Source: JANJUB01 sp964586225 (GTDB lineage Bacteria > Armatimonadota > Fimbriimonadia > Fimbriimonadales > Fimbriimonadaceae). Taken from it: a stretch of 6,079 nucleotides of DNA. The notes under the pieces are model-generated. The model worked only from the letters and a program-made list of their open reading frames with translations, was not told the origin of the DNA and did not search any database. The stretch is taken from NCBI GenBank assembly GCA_964586225.1, contig CAZPHD010000081.1, forward strand, positions 1-6,079, written 5' to 3'. The position numbers and the translations under genes were made by a program. Below are positions 1-5,633 of the stretch, in pieces (position 1 is the first letter of the stretch; the number at the start of each line of letters is the position of its first letter).

Positions 1-2
1 GC

Positions 3-146
3 ACTATAACAACCCAAATGCAGGGTAATCCGATCAAGAAGGTGACGCGCAACGTCCTTGGCGCGCGGGGCATCGACCGAATCTCGATCACCGAGAACAG
101 CGCCACCACGCACGGCAAAAGGCATTCCCAAGTTACGCAGGGATAA
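3..146 (+). CDS. C-terminal end of a protein, possibly NikR/ACT-like (partial)
   Basis: The frame is open from the first bases of the window and ends in TAA at 144-146. Almost every codon between 30 and 116 ends in G or C, as in the clear genes further right, so coding is likely. The 47 visible residues suggest a beta-helix-beta unit: a strand (TITQMQG), a helix (residues around NPIKKVTRNVLGARG), then a strand (IDRISITE). This layout faintly recalls the C-terminal regulatory domain of NikR-type CopG regulators or another ACT-like fold, but too little is visible to name it. An ATG at 18 follows a TATAAC at 5-10, so a 42-aa protein made from a leaderless message is an alternative. The stop lies 5 bp from the stop of the converging leftward gene. 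Coding is fairly likely; function is a guess. Confidence 0.55.
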   Translation, partial: TITTQMQGNPIKKVTRNVLGARGIDRISITENSATTHGKRHSQVTQG

Positions 147-151
147 TCGAC

Positions 152-361
152 TTACGCCGACTTCACCAAGGGCTCAACCAGTTCGAAGCAGACTTCCCGC
201 TGAAGGCGGCCCTCGCGAACTTCGGTCAGGTGGACCGCGGACAGGTGCGGGCGGGCGAGCATCGCCTCAAGATACGTCGCCAGATCCTCGGCTTCCTCGC
301 GGGTGAGCACGATCTTCAAGTCGTTGAGTTTGGCTGAGCTTTCGTAGTCGAAGATCTGCAT
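152..361 (-). CDS. Small acidic protein of unknown function, 69 aa
   Basis: The ATG at 361-359 is preceded by a good ribosome binding site, AGGAG at 372-368, six bases upstream. The frame ends in TAA. The protein begins MQIFDYESS. Residues 17-36 (about IVLTREEAEDLATYLEAMLA) look like one amphipathic acidic helix, followed by an SAVHLTEV segment and a strand-like region (LQREVCFELVEPLV). There is no signal peptide, membrane segment or metal-binding motif. The frame stays open upstream to 643, inside the peptidase gene, and contains further ATGs. One of these, at 415-413, lies in the arm of a hairpin and has AAGGG directly against it, too close for normal initiation, so the 361 start is preferred. 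I do not recognise a family. It could be a small regulatory or binding protein. It lies downstream of the peptidase gene on the same strand, 104 bp away, so it may share that transcript. Confidence 0.72.
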   Translation of the reverse strand: MQIFDYESSAKLNDLKIVLTREEAEDLATYLEAMLARPHLSAVHLTEVREGRLQREVCFELVEPLVKSA

Positions 362-367
362 GGCGGG

Positions 368-372
368 CTCCT
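368..372 (-). promoter_or_regulatory. Ribosome binding site deciding the 361 start
   Basis: Read leftward, this is AGGAG with six bases before the ATG at 361-359. It favours the short 69-aa product over longer in-frame versions, which lack a properly spaced site. Confidence 0.75.
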
Positions 373-379
373 GGGTGAG

Positions 380-415
380 ATGTTGGTCTCTTGGCTCTAT
401 CCAACGCACCAACAT
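380..415 (-). repeat. Nested inverted repeat / leader hairpin
   Basis: The 8-base arms at 380-387 (ATGTTGGT) and 408-415 (ACCAACAT) are perfect reverse complements. Inside them TTGG (391-394) pairs with CCAA (401-404) around a 6-base loop. The two stems are separated by a symmetric 3/3 internal loop. Read leftward, the structure ends seven bases before the ribosome binding site of the 69-aa gene. No run of T follows it, so it does not look like an intrinsic terminator. It may be a leader structure, an RNA processing site or a DNA operator. Confidence 0.55.
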
Positions 416-428
416 CCCTTCAGATGCG

Positions 429-455
429 CGAAATGACGACCGCATTTCGGAAATG
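429..455. repeat. Two mutually exclusive inverted repeats built on GAAATG/CATTTC
   Basis: CGAAATG (429-435) is complementary to CATTTCG (443-449) across a 7-base loop. The same CATTTC (443-448) is also complementary to GAAATG (450-455) across one base. The element therefore contains GAAATG, CATTTC and GAAATG in 27 bp. It starts 11 bp after the stop codon of the leftward peptidase gene, with the overall intergenic region running from 465 to 362. There is no T-tract on either side that would make it a standard terminator. A protein-binding palindrome or a transcript-end stabiliser is possible. Confidence 0.45.
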
Positions 456-465
456 TTCAGTGGTC

Positions 466-1587
466 CTAGGACACTTCGACCGGGATGCCGCCCTCGGCGC
501 CGACCGCGAAGATGTGGTCGTCCTTGTTCACGCCCTTGATCGTCGCTTTCTCGGCCTCGCCCACGGGACTCACATCTTGCCAGGTCGGGCTGGTCGTTTC
601 CCGCCAATACACCGTGTAACACACGCCCGGCGTGGCCTTCCAAACGAGATTCGTGTCGTGGCCCTGATCGCGAACGAGACGCACGTCGGTAGGCGGAGCC
701 CCGGCCTGCATGAGGGACGCCATCGCGAGCACATTCAGCCGGGTGACGTTGGCCAGGTAGGCAAAGTCCATGTGCTCAATCAGGTCGTCGGGCGTGTGTT
801 GCCGCGAGAACTCCTCGTGCACCTCAATGAAACGCACCGCCGAGAAGCCCTCTTCGTGGAACGGCGTATGATCGCCACCTCGCCCAAACCGGTCGCGCCG
901 AAACACGAGCTTCACGCCGAAGTCCTTCACCCGGTCGCGGGTGATCCACTCGATGAACCGGGCTAACTCGCGGCTACCGGCGTTGGGATTCGCCTCGGCA
1001 GCTTCGTCGCTGAAGACGCGGACGCGCTTCTCGTCCCTCTGGCCCGCCTTGTTTGAGCTCGAGCCAACCGTGTCGTTGTTCAGGAACGCATCAAGCAATA
1101 CGCCGTCGGCTTTGCATTTCTTGGCGAGGGCACGCGCACCGTGCAGTCCTTGCTCTTCACCCGTGAAGCCGACGAACATGCCACCGTGCGCGAGTCCCAA
1201 CGGCGCGAGCAACCGAGCACACTCCAGCGCCAACGCCACGCCGCTGGCATCATCGTTTGCACCCGGGGCAAAGCCCGTAACAGGGTCGACCTGCAAGTTC
1301 AGCGAATCGAGGTGACCGCCGACGCCAATCCACCGGCTGTCCTTGCCTTTGATGCGCCCGACGACCTGAACGACTTGCTTATCTTCCGGCACACGTCGGC
1401 CCCGGGGAAGCGTGTACTCCATGAGTTCGCCTTCCACGCCAGGGATCGCCCGATACTCGCCCGCCAGCCATTCGGCGGCATCGCGGACGGTTGCGCTGAG
1501 GGTGTTGCGCGTGGGATAGGAGGCGAGTTTCTCGACGGTCTTTCGAAGGCGGTCGGCATCGACTTGAAGTGCAAGATCAGGAATCAC
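466..1587 (-). CDS. M28-family zinc metallopeptidase with C-terminal fibronectin-III-like domain
   Basis: A 373-aa predicted di-zinc exopeptidase of the M28 (aminopeptidase Y/Ap1) family, which removes N-terminal residues from peptides. The full set of active-site residues is visible: H92 and D94 in HLDS, D112 in GANDDASG, catalytic E144 and metal-binding E145 in GEE, D172 in NND, and H264 in RQHTPDD. The family motif GGDHTPF lies at 237-243. Residues 1-297 form the peptidase. Residues 298-373 (from PPTDVRLVRD) read as a single fibronectin-III-like beta domain ending near DDHIFAVGAEGG, a tail seen on some M28 proteins. There is no signal peptide, although many M28 enzymes are exported. The start is GTG at 1587-1585, overlapping the upstream stop by four bases (GTGA), with AAGGAA at 1601-1596 as ribosome binding site. 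Expression is therefore probably coupled to the upstream membrane protein. Substrate specificity cannot be read from the sequence. Confidence 0.93.
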   Translation of the reverse strand: MIPDLALQVDADRLRKTVEKLASYPTRNTLSATVRDAAEWLAGEYRAIPGVEGELMEYTLPRGRRVPEDKQVVQVVGRIKGKDSRWIGVGGHLDSLNLQVDPVTGFAPGANDDASGVALALECARLLAPLGLAHGGMFVGFTGEEQGLHGARALAKKCKADGVLLDAFLNNDTVGSSSNKAGQRDEKRVRVFSDEAAEANPNAGSRELARFIEWITRDRVKDFGVKLVFRRDRFGRGGDHTPFHEEGFSAVRFIEVHEEFSRQHTPDDLIEHMDFAYLANVTRLNVLAMASLMQAGAPPTDVRLVRDQGHDTNLVWKATPGVCYTVYWRETTSPTWQDVSPVGEAEKATIKGVNKDDHIFAVGAEGGIPVEVS

Positions 1588-3068
1588 AGGCCCAGTTCCT
1601 TGGCTGCGCGCTCAATTTCAACGGCAACAGTGCTGTCAGCGCGGCCCTCCCGAACCATACCCCGTGCGAAGTCGGCGACTTTGCGAGCGTCTTCGAGATT
1701 TCCAAGCGTCGAATACAACTCCATCAAGACCAGGTACATCCTTGCCGACGAGAGCCGGCCCCCGTCGAACTCGGCCCGAACCTGGAGGCTTTGGCGGGCT
1801 TCCCGTATCGCTTGTTGAAGATACTCAGGCTCCTTTCGCAAGTTGTCCGACTGCTCAAGAGAAGCCGCCCCTCCCGAAAGCGTGTCCACGAACTTACCCT
1901 CGGGTGTCGCCATGGCGTTCTGTAGAACCAGGGCCTTGCGATAGTGTCGAGTGCGCTGATAGCTATAGAGCGGGGCGTCGCTGAGGTAGATCTGGAACCA
2001 GTGCGTGGGCGTCATAAAGCACGAGGGCCGGTCAAACTTCAGTTGGTAGGCCTTTCCCGGCGCACCCTTTGATCCTCGCCGTGGGTCGAGATCGCGCGAT
2101 CGCAGGGTGATGGTGATGGGCCATTCGGCATGGACCTGGTTCATGCGCAAGGCTAGCTGCTCGCCCACGTAGAGGTCGCCGACGCGGCTGGTTTGATAGA
2201 TGTCCATCGGACTGTAGGTATGCCCTTTGTTGTCGGTCACCTCAATGTAGGGCCGATCAACAGGTGACCGATAGGTGTAGAAGACATCACCGAGGCTATT
2301 CACGTCGACCGTGACCACGTCAATCCCGGTATCAAGATTGGCAATCGCTGGTGTTTGGAGGCGGAAAGGGTCAGGGTGCGTGGTCATGTCGACCTTTGTC
2401 GCCGACGAGATGTTGCGGTCGTAATCCAACTTGGACGGATCCACTGAATACTCGGCTTCGGTTCGCGTGAGTAACTCATATCCGCGATCGGTCGGCACGA
2501 GGGTCAGCCAATGCGTGGGGCGTCCCGAGCTTGGGTCCATCGTGATGATGAGTCGCTTGCGTCGGGTCGTAACTTCGAGATTGCCATCAGGCAGGGTATT
2601 CGTGCTCACGACTTCGCGCCCTCGTAGGTCAGCCAAGAGACGCTCGACGGCAGGGGTGATCAGGTTCGCGCCGTTGTGCTTCCGGAGAATGTTGGGGCCG
2701 ATCTCGTGGATGTAGTCCTCGGCACCCGTATCTTGCGAGAAGTGGTACACGATGAACTGGCCGCCGAAGTATTCTAGGCGGCGCCGGGGACCGTTGATCC
2801 AGTCTTCTCGAAGTAGGATTTCTCGATCGTTGGTGGGGCGATACTCTACGGTGTGGGTTGCCGACGAGCCCCTAATGGCACGCACAAGGCGGGTGTACTG
2901 ATCCTCAGACCGACGCCCAGGAAGGATTACGGACGTAAACAGGATGGCGAGCCCAATCCCGGCCATTGGCAACAGGGCAAAGGCGAAGTTCCGCTTTGCC
3001 CTTTCCTGCTTCCGCTGAACCACGTGCGCATGCACGTACTCTGGACCCCGCCGTTCTTCCGCCATCAT
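1584..3068 (-). CDS. Membrane-anchored protein with large extracytoplasmic region, unknown function
   Basis: A 494-aa protein with a short basic cytoplasmic tail (1-27, with RKQERAKR just before the membrane), one transmembrane helix at about 28-50, and a large region predicted outside the cytoplasm. Residues 55-210 are beta-rich with charged loops (TVEYRP, LREDWINGPRRRLEYFGGQ, THWLTLVP). They recall the LolA/RseB-like fold used in lipoprotein carriers and anti-sigma accessory proteins, but this is impression only. Residues 245-345 look like another beta domain. Residues 405-494 are helical (YLQQAIREARQSL, ARMYLVLMELYSTLGNLEDARKVADFA) and resemble one or two TPR-like hairpins. There are two adjacent ATGs (3068-3066 and 3065-3063) with AGGGG immediately before the first, so the second may be used. 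The gene opens the operon that continues into the M28 peptidase. No family is recognised. The coupling suggests a shared role in envelope peptide handling or sensing. Confidence 0.85.
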   Translation of the reverse strand: MMAEERRGPEYVHAHVVQRKQERAKRNFAFALLPMAGIGLAILFTSVILPGRRSEDQYTRLVRAIRGSSATHTVEYRPTNDREILLREDWINGPRRRLEYFGGQFIVYHFSQDTGAEDYIHEIGPNILRKHNGANLITPAVERLLADLRGREVVSTNTLPDGNLEVTTRRKRLIITMDPSSGRPTHWLTLVPTDRGYELLTRTEAEYSVDPSKLDYDRNISSATKVDMTTHPDPFRLQTPAIANLDTGIDVVTVDVNSLGDVFYTYRSPVDRPYIEVTDNKGHTYSPMDIYQTSRVGDLYVGEQLALRMNQVHAEWPITITLRSRDLDPRRGSKGAPGKAYQLKFDRPSCFMTPTHWFQIYLSDAPLYSYQRTRHYRKALVLQNAMATPEGKFVDTLSGGAASLEQSDNLRKEPEYLQQAIREARQSLQVRAEFDGGRLSSARMYLVLMELYSTLGNLEDARKVADFARGMVREGRADSTVAVEIERAAKELGL

Positions 3069-3073
3069 CCCCT

Positions 3074-3104
3074 ATTCTACGGAGAATGCGGGACAGCCTC
3101 GCAA
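3074..3104 (-). promoter_or_regulatory. Candidate promoter of the membrane protein-peptidase operon
   Basis: Read leftward, TTGCGA at 3104-3099 and TAGAAT at 3079-3074 resemble -35 and -10 boxes. The 19-bp spacing is longer than ideal. The TAGAAT ends five bases before the first ATG at 3068, so the message would have almost no leader. Confidence 0.4.
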
Positions 3105-3126
3105 GTTCCCCCGAGAGGCCGGCGGT

Positions 3127-3441
3127 ATGATGGCGCACATGGATTCGGGAGTGCTCGTCGACGCGCTCAACGTCGTCTTGACTTGGGGTCCCGAGCGGGC
3201 GGTACCGGAACTCGAGCGACTCCGCGAGCGGCAGCCGCTGCTCTCGACCGAGGAGGCCGAAACAGCTCTCAAGCAGGCGTGGCAGGTGATGCGGCAGGCG
3301 GAGGCCCTCGCCCCGGGCGTGAAAACCGGTGGACCAGGCGTGCAAAAGCTGCTGGCGGAGTTTCCTTGGGTGACCGATGACCAGGCCGGACGCGCCATCC
3401 AACAAGGGCTCTACTATCATTGGCGCGAGACCGGTGAATAG
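3127..3441 (+). CDS. Small protein of unknown function, 104 aa
   Basis: A soluble, mostly helical protein. It has no signal peptide, membrane helix or cysteine cluster. Residues 8-36 (VDALNVVLTWGPERAVPELERLRER) and 41-60 (TEEAETALKQAWQVMRQAEA) look like two long amphipathic helices. A Gly/Pro linker follows (PGVKTGGPG), then a third region with conserved-looking residues (QKLLAEFPWVTDDQAGRAIQQGLYYHW). Several starts are possible at 3127, 3130 and 3139. The site GAGAGG at 3113-3118 lies eight bases before the first and supports 3127 or 3130. Codons end mostly in G or C, which supports coding on this strand rather than on the overlapping leftward open frame. The gene is divergent from the peptidase operon. 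It ends 44 bp before the response regulator gene, which appears to have its own promoter. I do not recognise a family. Confidence 0.78.
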   Translation: MMAHMDSGVLVDALNVVLTWGPERAVPELERLRERQPLLSTEEAETALKQAWQVMRQAEALAPGVKTGGPGVQKLLAEFPWVTDDQAGRAIQQGLYYHWRETGE

Positions 3442-3446
3442 CAGAA

Positions 3447-3479
3447 CCTCACTCATTCCTCATAACTCGTGCGCATAAT
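3447..3479 (+). promoter_or_regulatory. Candidate OmpR/PhoB-type box and -10 of the two-component operon
   Basis: Two CCTCA half-sites start at 3447 and 3458, exactly 11 bp apart (CCTCACT then CCTCATA). A -10-like CATAAT follows at 3474-3479. No good -35 is visible; the repeats sit where it would be, as in activator-dependent Pho-type promoters. The -10 ends six bases before the GTG at 3486, so the message is probably leaderless. The same layout occurs upstream of the secreted-protein gene. This points to autoregulation by the encoded regulator, as an inference. Confidence 0.55.
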
Positions 3480-3485
3480 CCAACC

Positions 3486-4157
3486 GTGAGGATTCTCGTC
3501 GTCGAAGACGACACCGTCATCGCGACCCAACTCGCCAAGGCGCTTGAGCGAGAACGCTACCAGGTTGATGTGGTTCGAGATGGCGCTAGCGGAGAGCTGC
3601 GCGCTCGCAGTGGCGAGTACGGCCTGATCGTGCTCGACGTCATGTTGCCGCAGCGAGACGGCTGGACAGTTTGCGAGAACCTGCGCCGGGCGAAGCTCAA
3701 GACACCCATTCTCATGCTAACCGCGCGGGACGACGTGGACGATCGGGTGCGCGGCCTTGATGCAGGGGCGGATGACTACCTGCCGAAGCCGTTCGATCTG
3801 CGCGAGCTGATGGCGCGTATTCGTGCTCTCCAGCGTCGCGACAAGGTCAACCGCTCCGGCACGATTGTGATCTCCGACCTCGAGATCGACACCGTCGGTA
3901 AGGTTGTGCGGCGCGGTGGGCAGGAACTGCATCTGACACGACGCGAGTACACGTTGCTTGAGGCGCTCGCCCGAAATGAGGGCCGAACGCTCACTCGCGA
4001 GGCGATCCTAGAGCGGGTCTGGGAAAACGAAGAGTCGCAGCCGAACACCGTCAACTTCCATGTGGTCTCGCTGCGGCGAAAGGTGGACAACGACCACGAG
4101 CAGAAGTTGATTCACACCGTGCACGGCATCGGCTACGTGCTGAAGGTGACGGAGTGA
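3486..4157 (+). CDS. Response regulator, OmpR/PhoB family
   Basis: A 223-aa DNA-binding response regulator, full length for the family. Receiver domain at about 1-115: acidic pocket E7-D8-D9, phosphoacceptor D51 in VLDVMLP, T79 in MLTA and K101 in LPKPF. Winged-helix effector domain at about 126-221, with the recognition-helix region VNFHVVSLRRKVD (189-201) and the C-terminal hairpin HTVHGIGYVLKV. It is phosphorylated by the overlapping sensor kinase gene and would bind tandem direct repeats as a dimer. The start is GTG at 3486, fixed by the canonical MRILVVEDD opening. No Shine-Dalgarno sequence precedes it, which agrees with a leaderless transcript from the CATAAT at 3474-3479. The gene overlaps the kinase start by four bases (GTGA at 4154-4157). 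The specific regulon name (such as CpxR, BaeR or PhoB) cannot be assigned from sequence alone. Confidence 0.96.
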   Translation: MRILVVEDDTVIATQLAKALERERYQVDVVRDGASGELRARSGEYGLIVLDVMLPQRDGWTVCENLRRAKLKTPILMLTARDDVDDRVRGLDAGADDYLPKPFDLRELMARIRALQRRDKVNRSGTIVISDLEIDTVGKVVRRGGQELHLTRREYTLLEALARNEGRTLTREAILERVWENEESQPNTVNFHVVSLRRKVDNDHEQKLIHTVHGIGYVLKVTE

Positions 4158-5548
4158 GATCGTTCCGCACGCGGCTAATTGTTGCGAACACGGTCGTCAT
4201 CGCGGTGGTTTCACTGCTACTGGGCGGTGCCTTGGCGTGGCTCAATCTCTCCCGCTTAGATGATGCGATCAATCGGGAGCTTGCCGACCGAGCGCGCAAC
4301 GCGACCCGCGTTCGTGGCCCGGGAGGCGGCCCCGGCCCGGGCTTTGGCGGGGGCGGATTTGGCCAGCGACCGGGCAGTGGCGGTGGGCCGAGGAACTTCT
4401 TCAACGACCCGATGGGGCAGATTCGTCGCCCCCGAATCCTGACGCCCGAAGGTGAATCCGCGGGGCCCGAGGGCGACGTTCCCTTCGATGCCAAGTCCAT
4501 CCGCGCAGCCCGCAGTTCACCCGTCTACTCCGATGTGACCTTCCAGAATGAGCGCGTACGGGTGTACACACTCTTCTTTGTCGGTCCGAACGGTGAGGAA
4601 CGGGTCGTGCAAACCGCCCGCGAACTGCGGGATTTCGATGAGCTTCGACGCATCCAGGGCATGGTGCTCCTGGTCATGCTTCCCGTCGCGTTACTAGCGG
4701 CGGTCGGCGCAGGCATGTTGCTCTCAAGGTCGGCGCTTGGCCCGATTACGTCTTTGCGCAACGCGATTTCGGGATACCGCGCTGGCGCACAAACCGGACG
4801 GGTCAAGGTGGCTGGAAACGATGAGTTCGCTGATCTTGCTCGCCAGTACAACACCATGGCCGATCGGGTCGACGAAGCCTTTGCCGCGCTCACCGAGAGC
4901 TACGATCGCCAAAGGCGATTTGTTGCTGATGCATCCCACGAGATGCGCACTCCACTCACGCGAATTCAGCTCATCGCGCAGAATGCCGAGGCCGACCCTG
5001 AAGGGCGGGTCGAAGCCCTTCGCCAGATTTCCGAGTCATCGGCGGGGTTGGCTGAGCTGGTTCGGCAGTTGCTGGATCTCGCTCGGGTTGACGCAGGCGA
5101 AATGCAGCCGCGTCTGGAGCGCCTAGACCTTCGCGCTTGGGTCGCCGACTATGCGGCATCGGACTCGGGCGAGCCGCCCCTAACGCTCAACCTGGACGAT
5201 CAGCCCGTCGAAGTGGAAACTGACCGCGCGATGCTGACTCGCGTCCTCCACAACCTTGTGGATAACGCGCGGCGGCACACCCCGGCAGAAGGCTTGATTG
5301 CCATCGAAGTCCGCTCAGGGGGGATTTTGGAGATTCGTGACACCGGCGAGGGCATTCCCGCCGATGCGCTCCCGCACGTCTTTGAGCGGTTCTATCGAGC
5401 GGATGCGTCGCGAACTGCCGAAACTGGCGGGACGGGTCTCGGACTCGCGATCGTAAAGGAACTCGTGACGATCTTCGGCGGGGAAGTGGATATTGCGAGT
5501 TCTGCCGGGAAAGGAACGTCGGTCACACTGCACTTTCCGCATTTGTGA
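4154..5548 (+). CDS. Membrane sensor histidine kinase (HAMP-HisKA-HATPase_c)
   Basis: A 464-aa sensor kinase, partner of the overlapping response regulator. Domains in order: transmembrane helix 1 at about 8-30, extracytoplasmic loop 31-168, transmembrane helix 2 at about 169-191, HAMP linker about 192-245, HisKA with phosphorylated H262 in SHEMRTPLT, and HATPase_c. The ATP-binding boxes are intact: N box HNLVDNA with N371, G1 box DTGEGIP (396-402), F box FERFY (410-414) and G2 box GTGLGLAIV (426-434). The sensing loop is unusual. Residues 55-79 are nearly all Gly, Pro, Phe and Gln, while the rest (80-168) looks folded. The start is GTG at 4154 with AAGGTG at 4143-4148, coupled to the regulator's stop. 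The architecture matches the BaeS/CpxA/QseC type. The signal sensed is not evident, but the loop's composition resembles the secreted protein encoded just downstream. Confidence 0.96.
   Translation: MRSFRTRLIVANTVVIAVVSLLLGGALAWLNLSRLDDAINRELADRARNATRVRGPGGGPGPGFGGGGFGQRPGSGGGPRNFFNDPMGQIRRPRILTPEGESAGPEGDVPFDAKSIRAARSSPVYSDVTFQNERVRVYTLFFVGPNGEERVVQTARELRDFDELRRIQGMVLLVMLPVALLAAVGAGMLLSRSALGPITSLRNAISGYRAGAQTGRVKVAGNDEFADLARQYNTMADRVDEAFAALTESYDRQRRFVADASHEMRTPLTRIQLIAQNAEADPEGRVEALRQISESSAGLAELVRQLLDLARVDAGEMQPRLERLDLRAWVADYAASDSGEPPLTLNLDDQPVEVETDRAMLTRVLHNLVDNARRHTPAEGLIAIEVRSGGILEIRDTGEGIPADALPHVFERFYRADASRTAETGGTGLGLAIVKELVTIFGGEVDIASSAGKGTSVTLHFPHL
4316..4390 (+). repeat. Gly-rich low-complexity segment in the sensor's extracytoplasmic loop
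   Basis: This encodes kinase residues 55-79, dominated by Gly with Pro, Phe, Gln and Ser (for example GPGFGGGGFGQ). It lies just after the first transmembrane helix and before the folded-looking part of the loop. It keeps the reading frame and contains no stop, so it is part of the protein rather than a frame error. Confidence 0.7.
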
Positions 5549-5553
5549 GATTC

Positions 5554-5587
5554 CCTCACAGAATCCTCATGCCCCGAACGCTATAAC
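5554..5587 (+). promoter_or_regulatory. Candidate OmpR/PhoB-type box and -10 of the secreted-protein gene
   Basis: CCTCA half-sites start at 5554 and 5565, again 11 bp apart (CCTCACA then CCTCATG), followed by TATAAC at 5582-5587. Fourteen of the first 17 positions match the box upstream of the response regulator gene. The -10 begins 28 bp after the start of the first half-site here and 27 bp after it there. Transcription would begin near 5594, giving a leader of about 40 bases before the ATG at 5634. Confidence 0.55.
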
Positions 5588-5616
5588 ACTACAGATGCGA
5601 GCCCGGCTCGACAGTC

Positions 5617-5623
5617 TAAGGAG
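5617..5623 (+). promoter_or_regulatory. Ribosome binding site of the secreted-protein gene
   Basis: TAAGGAG lies 10 bases before the ATG at 5634. It supports that start, which gives a clean signal peptide, over the in-frame ATG at 5595, which would add 13 residues in front of it. Confidence 0.7.
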
Positions 5624-5633
5624 ATTGTTACAG

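Noticed and set aside
380..455. Intrinsic transcription terminator for the leftward peptidase operon
   Set aside because: The inverted repeats are not followed by a T-tract in the leftward direction, and the stems are only moderately GC-rich.
152..643. Longer 163-aa version of the small leftward protein
   Set aside because: The extra N-terminal part lies inside the peptidase gene in another frame and across the hairpin region, with Arg/Gly-rich filler sequence. A good ribosome binding site favours the start at 361.
391..966. Long rightward open frame over the end of the peptidase gene
   Set aside because: It lies opposite the M28 gene, whose full catalytic motif set is intact. The rightward translation is rich in Arg/His with no family features, as expected of a GC-rich antisense frame.
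1141..1818. Rightward 225-codon frame across the junction of the peptidase and membrane-protein genes
   Set aside because: It is antisense to two coupled genes, with no ribosome binding site and no recognisable domain.
2905..3456. Leftward 183-codon frame covering the start of the membrane-protein gene and the 104-aa gene
   Set aside because: It would overlap two better supported genes and the divergent promoter region, and its translation has no family-like features.
4316..4390. Frameshift or assembly error in the kinase Gly-rich region
   Set aside because: The frame is continuous from the first membrane helix through the second membrane helix and kinase domains, so the tract is a true in-frame insert.
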